Assembly (NCBI RefSeq): GCF_016406325.1
Contig: NZ_CP066370.1
Location: 2,480,001-2,544,000 of the forward strand
DNA: 64,000 nt
Direction: 5' to 3'
Source of the DNA: Shewanella putrefaciens
Lineage (GTDB): Bacteria; Pseudomonadota; Gammaproteobacteria; Enterobacterales; Shewanellaceae
Positions 30,263 through 36,943 of this stretch are shown piece after piece; positions within the stretch are counted from its first letter, which is position 1, and every line of letters starts with the position of its first letter. The notes under the pieces are model-generated. The model saw only the letters and a program-made list of their open reading frames with translations, was not told where the DNA came from and did no database searches. The translations under genes were made by a program, and so were the position numbers.

Positions 30263-31516
30263 TTAGCACTTAATTTGCGGTAAACATCCCCAATCAGTTG
30301 TGTACTGCGGTGTTAGTAGTTCGCGGCGCATAGCCCATTTCTGATCAATGCCTTGCGCAGCGAGGAATAAGGTATCGCTACCATAGCGGTGATTAACACT
30401 GTCGAGGGTTCGCATTAGTTGAGGTTTGGTGGTTGGTGCATTGAATAGATCAAATTGACGGTGTTTTTCACTGACTAAATCTAACAAGCCCACACCAATT
30501 TTATAATAGCGTACCCCTTGCCTAAACAATTTAGGGGCAGCAACACTCATAGCACGGGTGAGTTCAGCGCTGCAATTAGTGGCACAGGAAAAGTTGACTA
30601 ATGTCTTGGCCCCTGTTGGCTGTTCATCATAGGGCGAATTATTGGCGAACAGCAGCATGGTTTTACATAACGAACCTTGCCTTCTGGCTTTAGCGGCAGC
30701 AATGCCAATATGCTTGCTTAAGGCTTGGTGGAGTTGTTGGTAATCAGTGATACGTTCGCCAACACTGCGAGTTGAGAAGATCTGCTTTTTATCCGCCCTC
30801 GCCTCATCCCATTGCTTGCAAGCTTGGCCATTTAGCTCTCTTACAGTGCGCTCTATTTCAATACTAAATTGTTTACGAGCCAAACCAGCAGGCATACTTG
30901 CCAGATCATAAGCGGTATTAATTTCCATTAGCGCCAGCTTTTTACTGATCCTACGGCCAATTCCCCACACCTCGCCCACTTCAACCGACTTTAAAATAGC
31001 GATTCGGTCTGGCTCATTATCAATTACGCAGACACCGTTATAACCGGGCAATTTTTTTGCGGCGTGATTTGCCAACTTTGCCAATGTTAAAGTGGCACCT
31101 ATCCCGACACAGACAGGTAAGCGGGCTTCTTTCCATACTGCGCGTCGAATTAACAGCCCTCGTTCATATAGTGACTTGATCGAAGGGCAATGCTTAAAGG
31201 ATAAAAAAATTTCGTCAATGGAATAGACATGCTGCTCAGGTGCAAAACGGCCGATGATATTCATCATTTTGGTGGAGAGATCGGCATAGAGTTCATAATT
31301 GCTTGAACAGGCGATCACCCCCAATTTTTGGCACTGTTCCTTTAGTTGAAAGTAAGGGGCAAATTTGGGGATCCCCAACTCCTTCGCCTGACGATTAGCT
31401 GCCACGATACAGCCATCGTTATTGCTAAGGACAACTATGGGTTTACCTCGCCAATCAGGGCGAAATACCTGCTCGGCGCTACAATAAAAACTGTTGGCAT
31501 CAACTAGAGCATACAT
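30263..31516 (-). CDS. umuC: DNA polymerase V catalytic subunit UmuC
   Basis: Y-family error-prone polymerase for lesion bypass during the SOS response; active as UmuD'2C. It has 417 residues (E. coli 422). MYALVDANSFYCSAEQVF carries the first metal-binding Asp. YSIDEIFLSF carries the catalytic DE pair, and a helix-hairpin-helix region follows (GEVWGIGRRISKKL). The beta-clamp-binding motif QFDLF is near residue 378. The ATG overlaps the umuD stop by 13 nt. Its position next to the att scar marks it as prophage cargo. Confidence 0.95.
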   Translation of the reverse strand: MYALVDANSFYCSAEQVFRPDWRGKPIVVLSNNDGCIVAANRQAKELGIPKFAPYFQLKEQCQKLGVIACSSNYELYADLSTKMMNIIGRFAPEQHVYSIDEIFLSFKHCPSIKSLYERGLLIRRAVWKEARLPVCVGIGATLTLAKLANHAAKKLPGYNGVCVIDNEPDRIAILKSVEVGEVWGIGRRISKKLALMEINTAYDLASMPAGLARKQFSIEIERTVRELNGQACKQWDEARADKKQIFSTRSVGERITDYQQLHQALSKHIGIAAAKARRQGSLCKTMLLFANNSPYDEQPTGAKTLVNFSCATNCSAELTRAMSVAAPKLFRQGVRYYKIGVGLLDLVSEKHRQFDLFNAPTTKPQLMRTLDSVNHRYGSDTLFLAAQGIDQKWAMRRELLTPQYTTDWGCLPQIKC

Positions 31517-31923
31517 TTTAAATTAGCTAGTGTAGGGTTGGTGCGATGAAAACGAACTGAACTCACTACAACGCCTTCAACACAAAAGGTATCGTAATCA
31601 TGGATTGGCTGAGGCTGATGCTGTTCATTTGCTGATAGCAGTAAACGGCGAGTTTTATCGATAATTTTACAAACAAATTCGCTGTTAAAATTAGCGACGA
31701 TCACATCACCATCTCTGGCAGTTTCAAGACGATCAACTATCAACAAATCTCCCCAATAAATTCCAACGCCCTGCATTGAATCCCCTCGAGCAAACCCCAT
31801 AAAGGTAGCGTTGGGATGCATAATCAAGAGTTGATCTAAACTAAGGCCAAGCTGGCGATACTCTTCAGCAGGGCTTTCAAACCCCGTGAGTCCTGCACTT
31901 GCATAGATTGGTATGATACGCAT
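31504..31923 (-). CDS. umuD: DNA polymerase V subunit UmuD (self-cleaving S24 protease)
   Basis: Partner of UmuC that self-cleaves to UmuD' on RecA filaments. ATG 31923 gives 139 residues, the E. coli length. A longer frame opens at 31971, but the LexA box lies inside that extension. Catalytic Ser is S49 in ARGDSMQG and Lys is K86 in FVCKIIDK, spaced 37 residues as in E. coli. The position matching the E. coli Cys24-Gly25 scissile bond reads Thr13-Gly14 (GLTGFESPAEEY); an Ala10-Gly11 lies three residues before. Either could be cut. Confidence 0.93.
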   Translation of the reverse strand: MRIIPIYASAGLTGFESPAEEYRQLGLSLDQLLIMHPNATFMGFARGDSMQGVGIYWGDLLIVDRLETARDGDVIVANFNSEFVCKIIDKTRRLLLSANEQHQPQPIHDYDTFCVEGVVVSSVRFHRTNPTLANLKCML

Positions 31924-31934
31924 AAACAAAAGAA

Positions 31935-31954
31935 CACTGGTTAAACATACAGTA
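31935..31954 (-). promoter_or_regulatory. LexA box of umuDC
   Basis: On the minus strand tactgtatgtttaaccagtg: CTGT-N8-CCAG, one mismatch from CTGT-N8-ACAG with the flanking TA kept, ending 12 bp before the umuD ATG. Confidence 0.8.
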
Positions 31955-31986
31955 ATTCTAGCAGCAATCATACAGCTAGCAAGTAT

Positions 31987-32184
31987 TCAGTCAGAAATTT
32001 TCGCCCGCATAAACTCTTCACCATAAAGCTCATCTCGAATGATCACTATGCTTTTGTCTGCATGTACACCAATACGAGAATTAGGTAGAGCGATAATTTT
32101 GATATCTGGTAAGTGGTTACCGTTTTCATCATAGATGTTTTGCAGCATGATGGATTGGAACTCTAATCTCTGAACGATCAACAT
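31987..32184 (-). CDS. Divergent CsrA-like RNA-binding protein
   Basis: A 65-residue protein from ATG 32184 with a strong GGAGG site. It aligns with CsrA: MLIVQR at the N-terminus (CsrA MLILTR), and RIGVHADKSIVIIRDELYGE at the C-terminus (CsrA RIGVNAPKEV.V.REEIYQ). The critical Arg of the RNA-binding strand is present. The usual V-G-E-T-L-M-I-G turn is changed to FQSIMLQ, and about nine residues are inserted before strand 3. It probably binds GGA-containing mRNA leaders or titrates host Csr sRNAs. It sits between umuD and the toxin-antitoxin pair. Confidence 0.72.
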   Translation of the reverse strand: MLIVQRLEFQSIMLQNIYDENGNHLPDIKIIALPNSRIGVHADKSIVIIRDELYGEEFMRAKISD

Positions 32185-32498
32185 ATGACCTCCGTGTCTA
32201 ATGGGTACAGAAGAAGTGTAGGATCATTTTGGGTGTCTACATAACTCGAAAATCACCTTGAATAGCTTTGAAGCTTAATTTGGATTATGGTGGCTATAAA
32301 ACCAAGTTAATTGCAGAAAAAATGGGGTTGTAACAGATTGCAAGATAAAGATTTTTTTCTAAAAGCAATTTACAAATAAATTATCAAATTTAATGAAACA
32401 GAGTTGTATGTTCCCCGGTTTGTATATACAGTTTGTATATACAAACAAGATTTACTTGTGTATAGTTCGCGTTCTTAAGACGCTAAGGAGGGTGTTAA
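32185..32498. other. Intergenic region with toxin-antitoxin operator
   Basis: 314 bp between the divergent CsrA-like and toxin genes, AT-rich. The only marked structure is the repeated operator at 32418-32446; no ORF is supported. Confidence 0.6.
32418..32446 (+). promoter_or_regulatory. Palindromic operator of the toxin-antitoxin operon
   Basis: gtttgtatataca occurs twice head to tail (32418-32430 and 32431-32443). The second copy is part of a perfect 16-bp palindrome, gtttgtatatacaaac (32431-32446). Ribbon-helix-helix antitoxins usually bind such repeats near their promoter, so autoregulation by the downstream antitoxin is likely. Confidence 0.7.
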
Positions 32499-32798
32499 TT
32501 GAGTTTGCAGTTCTACATTTCTAAGACCGTACGTGCAAAACTTCATGAACGGCATAAAGTAACAGAAAGAGAAATTTTTGAGTGCTTTTTTAATAGAACG
32601 CATGGTTACTTGCAGGATAGCAGAGAAGAACACCTCACAGATCCTGTAACGCTATGGTTTATAGCTGAAACAGACTTGGGAAGGATATTGAAAGTTTGTT
32701 TTATTCAAATTAATGAAGGGATTGAAATTAAAACGGCGTATGAGCCATCTACAAGAAATGCTATTGACTTCTACTACAGAATAGCCAAAGAATGTTAA
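32499..32798 (+). CDS. Putative toxin of a BrnT-like toxin-antitoxin pair
   Basis: A 99-residue protein starting with TTG at 32499, supported by AAGGAGG at 32485-32491. The layout (KLHERHKVTEREIFECFFNR, EEHLTDPVTLWFIAET, GRILKVCFI, IKTAYEPSTRNAI) resembles the BrnT-like small RNase-fold group, often labelled ADP-ribosyl-dinitrogen-reductase hydrolase in databases. The strongest argument is context: a ribbon-helix-helix protein follows, with a shared operator upstream. Toxicity is inferred. Confidence 0.65.
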   Translation: MSLQFYISKTVRAKLHERHKVTEREIFECFFNRTHGYLQDSREEHLTDPVTLWFIAETDLGRILKVCFIQINEGIEIKTAYEPSTRNAIDFYYRIAKEC

Positions 32799-32880
32799 TT
32801 TACATTGGTATAAGTTAAAAGCATAAAATAGCTTTAAAATCAGAAACTAAGTGAATATAAATACAACTAGGAGTGAAGCC

Positions 32881-33222
32881 ATGAGTGACATGACTCAAAA
32901 AATTGATGGCACTGCTGCTAACTGGGAAAATGAAGTGCTTGGAAATGACGAGCAGTTTGCAGTTATCGCGGAAGGTGTGACTTCAGAGTCTGTTGACGAT
33001 ACGCTTGCCTTGCAAATGATCTCCATCAGACTACAAAAGTCTATGATTCAAGATTTAAAAAACATTGCCAAAGCCAACAACTTAGGAGGATATCAACCCC
33101 TAATAAGACGAATTTTAGAAAGATTCGTCGAGGCAGAAATGAAAACTATCGCACGTGAAGCTATGGCTAATTCTAATCAGACAGAAGTCACATATGAGAG
33201 AGAACGTGCAATAGCATGTTAA
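32881..33222 (+). CDS. Ribbon-helix-helix antitoxin (BrnA/CopG-like)
   Basis: A 113-residue protein; ATG 32881 is chosen over GTG 32851 because AGGAG lies seven bases upstream. The central segment LALQMISIRLQKSMIQDLKNIAKANNLGGYQPLIRRILERFV shows the ribbon strand (ISIRLQ) and two helices of an RHH DNA-binding domain. The N-terminal region of about 45 residues probably contacts the toxin. It ends just before a bidirectional terminator. Confidence 0.72.
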   Translation: MSDMTQKIDGTAANWENEVLGNDEQFAVIAEGVTSESVDDTLALQMISIRLQKSMIQDLKNIAKANNLGGYQPLIRRILERFVEAEMKTIAREAMANSNQTEVTYERERAIAC

Positions 33223-33239
33223 GTCATATGTAGATAAGT

Positions 33240-33266
33240 AAAAAAGCCCGCAAAGCGGGCTTTTTT
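33240..33266. terminator. Bidirectional terminator between antitoxin and tail operon
   Basis: AAAAAAGCCCGC, loop AAA, GCGGGCTTTTTT; ends the antitoxin transcript (plus) and the phage late operon (minus). It overlaps the stop codon region of the last tail-operon gene. Confidence 0.93.
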
Positions 33267-33477
33267 ATACCTCTATCTCCACAAATGGCAAATCGGGTGC
33301 GCTGCCGAGTACCCGACCATCTTGCACGTACACATGGTCGCCAACTGTAGCGGTGCCAATGGCGCGGATGGTGTGGCCGCTGGCGCTGCTGGCGGTGACA
33401 GTGCCATCGGCATTAACGGCAGAAACGAGCATGATCTGCCGTGGTAGCACCAAGGCAGATTGAAGTTGTTTAAGCAT
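33265..33477 (-). CDS. Small protein at the end of the tail operon
   Basis: A 70-residue protein not recognised by family. MLKQLQSALVLPRQIMLVSAVN is followed by a beta-rich segment (DGTVTASSASGHTIRAIGTA, GDHVYVQDGRVLGSAP), resembling an OB-like or baseplate accessory fold. It is the last gene of the late operon, 61 bp after the tail hub gene. Reality is supported by position, an upstream GGGGACC and good codon structure. Role unknown. Confidence 0.6.
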   Translation of the reverse strand: MLKQLQSALVLPRQIMLVSAVNADGTVTASSASGHTIRAIGTATVGDHVYVQDGRVLGSAPDLPFVEIEV

Positions 33478-33538
33478 GGGGACCTCGCAGATAAGGGCTA
33501 GACTCTAGATTCTAGAATCTATAAGGGCACAGCCCGCT

Positions 33539-35368
33539 CTAACTTTCTAACGGGCTGATAAGTGTGATGCTTTGCTCGATATCGATATCGCCACGCTCGC
33601 TTACAGTCGCGCGGATAGTCCAGCTATCGCACACGCCTTTAAACACTTCGCTGTTGATGGTGACACCAATTAACATGCCAGGCGTTGCGGGTGGTAAATC
33701 CGCCATCACGGGCATCGACAAATTCACACTCAACTTATCACCCGTTTCGGCCAGTGCATTGGTGCCGGCTACGCGCGCGGCTTGGTTATCAACAATCAAC
33801 TGAGCGCTGATATCAGCGGCAGGGATATTGCCCGCACTGCCTGCGCGTTTAACTTTGGCGCTAATGCCCTGCTGTTCTCCCCGCAGCCACACCACATTAC
33901 ACAATGGATTGCGGCTAACTGAATCGCTATAGCTAGTGATCACCGCATCGTGCAATGCCAGATCTGGCACTGCAGTTGCCATTTCCCACGGTGCAGTAGG
34001 CCAGCGCGGGACTATAGTCAGCTTTTTGGCCGCATCATCGGTTAAGATCATGCAGCCCAATTGCCCTACCGCCTCGGCTACTGCTTCAATAGGCGTTTTA
34101 TTGCCCACGCTAAACGCCCCCGCTGGAATTGTAAAATCAGGGATGCCGCTTAACTCTACCGTCCAGCCTGTGGTTTGCAGCAAATCCCCCAACAAACCCG
34201 CAAAGCTGCGGGCGGTAGCGTTGGTGTAACTAAGCGGCAGCTTATAAGGAGCAGCTAGTTCTGCAACGCGGGAACGGCCTGTGCTGCTATATGTTGCACT
34301 GCCGAATACTTTACTTACGCTTGGCTGTTCAGCAATCGCGTAAAACTCATAGCCGTTAATGCTGATTAGCAATAGCTCATTGTGAGCTCGCTCTGCATCA
34401 ATGCGGCTTGAGAACTCCAAGCTCACAGCGCGTGCCCACTGACCACGGCTGTGGCTAATGTTCACGCTGCTGATCACAATCGGTAAATCGTCGGACACTC
34501 GCACGCATGTGATCGTTGGCTGCATTAAGTAGTACCTGCGAATTTGGGGTTCAATCGGGATTTTAAAATCAAGTGAGGGTAATACTGGGCTACTGTCAAT
34601 TAGCCCGCCGCCATCGTCCCAGTAGCAATAATTGGGTGATGCAGTAAAGCGCAGCACAACGGGGTTTGCTGTGGCACCAAGCGGCTCATTAAAGCGCAGC
34701 GTGACTTTACCAACGGGTGGGCGGTATTTAGTTGAGCACACCCAGCGTGGCTCGTGAAAACCCCATTTGATTGATTGCTCTGTATCAACAGCTAATCCAC
34801 TGTATTTAATTATCAAATCTGTTTGATGCTGCTTACCATCTATCCAACTAACATCTATGTTTGACTGATGTGCTGCAATATCTAACCAGTTGATAACCGT
34901 GTTATACATGTGATCAACTGGTGTATTCCAATCAAAACTAATTGCTGTTCCGTGGGATTCAGGTATTTGCCAGCTTACTGCGGTATCTGTACGCATCTCA
35001 TCATTGATTAACCAAACAAAATCTGCATGTAATCCAATTGATTCATGCGTTCGATAAGCAATGCTGTGATCAACGGATGATGGCACATCACTCGTATACG
35101 CTGACTCAAACTGTATTTCATGATCTGCTGCAAACTCGGCTAGCAACAACGCTTGTTCTACTGCATCGAGTGCGAACCAACTTATGCCGATCTCAATGCC
35201 AAATGTGGTATCAACTGGTATAGCATTAACTGCAAAATCAACGACGATAGTAACGGGAATAGTAACGCCAACAGCGACCGTGACAGCGGGCGTATCATCA
35301 CCAAATCTCAGTGTTATTGGCGATGTTGCAGACACCCACGGTTTAGTAAATCGCAGGATGATTGCCAT
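33539..35368 (-). CDS. Phage tail hub-like protein with tandem beta repeats
   Basis: A 609-residue tail-tip protein. The C-terminal half (about residue 300 on: ITCVRVSDDLPIVISSVNIS, PFT-type hub segments, LVGIT-like strand GMLIGVTINSEVFKGVCDSW) looks like a gp27/gp44-type tail hub domain. The N-terminal half repeats the motif LRF-x-(K/E)-P-x(2)-AT-x-P-(I/V)-x-LRF twice (residues about 5-22 and 223-242). Between them is an array of roughly nine units of about 14 residues, each with an aromatic strand such as AVSWQI, AISFDW, TVINWL, IDVSWI, SIKWGF. The exact virion role is inferred from its place at the end of the tail operon. Confidence 0.65.
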   Translation of the reverse strand: MAIILRFTKPWVSATSPITLRFGDDTPAVTVAVGVTIPVTIVVDFAVNAIPVDTTFGIEIGISWFALDAVEQALLLAEFAADHEIQFESAYTSDVPSSVDHSIAYRTHESIGLHADFVWLINDEMRTDTAVSWQIPESHGTAISFDWNTPVDHMYNTVINWLDIAAHQSNIDVSWIDGKQHQTDLIIKYSGLAVDTEQSIKWGFHEPRWVCSTKYRPPVGKVTLRFNEPLGATANPVVLRFTASPNYCYWDDGGGLIDSSPVLPSLDFKIPIEPQIRRYYLMQPTITCVRVSDDLPIVISSVNISHSRGQWARAVSLEFSSRIDAERAHNELLLISINGYEFYAIAEQPSVSKVFGSATYSSTGRSRVAELAAPYKLPLSYTNATARSFAGLLGDLLQTTGWTVELSGIPDFTIPAGAFSVGNKTPIEAVAEAVGQLGCMILTDDAAKKLTIVPRWPTAPWEMATAVPDLALHDAVITSYSDSVSRNPLCNVVWLRGEQQGISAKVKRAGSAGNIPAADISAQLIVDNQAARVAGTNALAETGDKLSVNLSMPVMADLPPATPGMLIGVTINSEVFKGVCDSWTIRATVSERGDIDIEQSITLISPLES

Positions 35369-35371
35369 GGG

Positions 35372-35695
35372 TTAGATCTCGATATAAGTGGTGTTAGCCT
35401 GCAATATAAAATTACTGGGTTCTGTAATAGTTTGAGGGGTTATAGCTTGTGACAACACGAACACAGTCTCATTCCAATATCCAACGTGGGAGATAGTCAC
35501 GGGTTCGCCAACTAAGATAGTTACATCGGCAGTTAATGAGATACGGCCATCCTCGGGGGCGCCAAATGCAACCACTCCACGCTCTGCATCAATTTCACCC
35601 ATTGCGCCGTCAGCACCAGGACTATCAGTGTGCAAACTCACATGAGTAATAGTGAACACCGCAAGCATGGTGTTTTTGGTGGTAGTAGTTATCAT
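35372..35695 (-). CDS. Tail-operon protein, unknown
   Basis: A 107-residue, beta-rich protein (MITTTTKNTMLAVFTITHVS, DGRISLTADVTILVGEPVTI). The start overlaps the previous stop by 4 nt (ATGA), and it ends 3 bp before the hub gene. This tight packing means translation is coupled with its neighbours. It is probably a tail-tip component. No family recognised. Confidence 0.6.
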   Translation of the reverse strand: MITTTTKNTMLAVFTITHVSLHTDSPGADGAMGEIDAERGVVAFGAPEDGRISLTADVTILVGEPVTISHVGYWNETVFVLSQAITPQTITEPSNFILQANTTYIEI

Positions 35696-35994
35696 GGTAA
35701 TATATTTGTTACACTCCCATCAATGACCTGCGGTTGAACACCATCCGCAGTTGCAATGCTATACACTAAGTCTCGGTCAGTGATTGCTACAACCAAATCA
35801 TTTTTGGTTACATAACTGTATGGCACAATGATATTTTTAGTACCTCCTCCACTTAAATTACCTAACATGAAAATATATTTATAAATGTAACGATCAAATA
35901 TCAGGATTGATTCAGCATTGATATCCACATCAACTGCAATCAATGCCTGATAAAATCCAGTATTTACACCACCTTTCACATGCACCTTACTCAT
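35692..35994 (-). CDS. Tail-operon protein, unknown
   Basis: A 100-residue protein from ATG 35994 (MSKVHVKGGVNTGFYQALIA). A longer frame opens at 36051, but the ATG inside GAGTAAGG overlaps the stop of the preceding gene by 8 nt, the pattern used throughout this operon. No family recognised; probably a minor tail component. Confidence 0.6.
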   Translation of the reverse strand: MSKVHVKGGVNTGFYQALIAVDVDINAESILIFDRYIYKYIFMLGNLSGGGTKNIIVPYSYVTKNDLVVAITDRDLVYSIATADGVQPQVIDGSVTNILP

Positions 35995-36931
35995 ACCATT
36001 CACCGTTAGTTTGCACATAAATATGAGGTGCAATGCGGCCATAACACACATCGTAGTTTACACCGTCAACAGTGAATGATATTGGTGTTGACTTACCATA
36101 AAATCCTGATAAACGACTATGAAACAAACCCGGCACAACACCTTTACAAGCGGGTAGTATGAGGTTATCTGTAGGTGCAATAGTAACGGTCAATGGATGG
36201 AAGATTATTGGTAAATTTAAATCTGAAATATCAATAGCTAACGGTGTACCAGCAGTATTTATGTTCGCATCAGTATATGTGGTATTGGCACCACAACCGT
36301 CATTTGCATAGACACCACAAACTACACTGTTTATTGCGTTCGTACAGAAATCCCCTTGTGTATATGTTGTACTCGCAGAATCAGCCATAGCGTTACTACT
36401 GCCGCTACCACTAACCATTGTGAATATATGTTGATCGTTTGGTGTAAAGGATTGTAAATCACCGATCCATAGTCTTTTCTGGTGAGAAAAGAAAGTTGTA
36501 GTTAATGTATTAAATACACCCTCTTGCATGACGTAGAATGATCTTCCGCAACCGACTACAGTCCAACCCGTAACTAAAGCACTATTGTTAGTCGTAGCAA
36601 AACAGCGATACCCTACTTTTTCAATATACGTATCTAATGCTGTAATCTGTTTTGCAGCAGTAAACCGCACTAGCTGACCCACTACGTCACTACCTGCATG
36701 AGCCTCAACCTGTACAGCGCCACCACTGCCACCATCGGCAGATGAATTGCGAAACACCATTTTAAGTTCGACCAGACTACCAAAATCAAGTGTCCAACCC
36801 AAAGGTGATTTACTACCATAACCATCTACTAAACATGCCTTTAAAATTCTTAACCAATCGCTAGGTTTGGTCGGCATACCAATAGGAGCACCTACATCGG
36901 TATGGCGATAAACCGTTACTGGTAATCCCAT
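35987..36931 (-). CDS. Tail-operon protein, unknown (314 aa)
   Basis: A 314-residue protein rich in Ser, Thr, Gly and Asn, with several Cys. It starts MGLPVTVYRHTDVGAPIGMP and contains SDWLRILKACLVDGYGSKSP, a segment I have seen in tail proteins of other siphophages near the tail tip. It begins 12 bp after the 811-residue gene. It is likely a tail-tip or receptor-contact protein, which is inference from position and composition. Confidence 0.6.
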   Translation of the reverse strand: MGLPVTVYRHTDVGAPIGMPTKPSDWLRILKACLVDGYGSKSPLGWTLDFGSLVELKMVFRNSSADGGSGGAVQVEAHAGSDVVGQLVRFTAAKQITALDTYIEKVGYRCFATTNNSALVTGWTVVGCGRSFYVMQEGVFNTLTTTFFSHQKRLWIGDLQSFTPNDQHIFTMVSGSGSSNAMADSASTTYTQGDFCTNAINSVVCGVYANDGCGANTTYTDANINTAGTPLAIDISDLNLPIIFHPLTVTIAPTDNLILPACKGVVPGLFHSRLSGFYGKSTPISFTVDGVNYDVCYGRIAPHIYVQTNGEWYE

Positions 36932-36943
36932 TATCTTCCCCTA

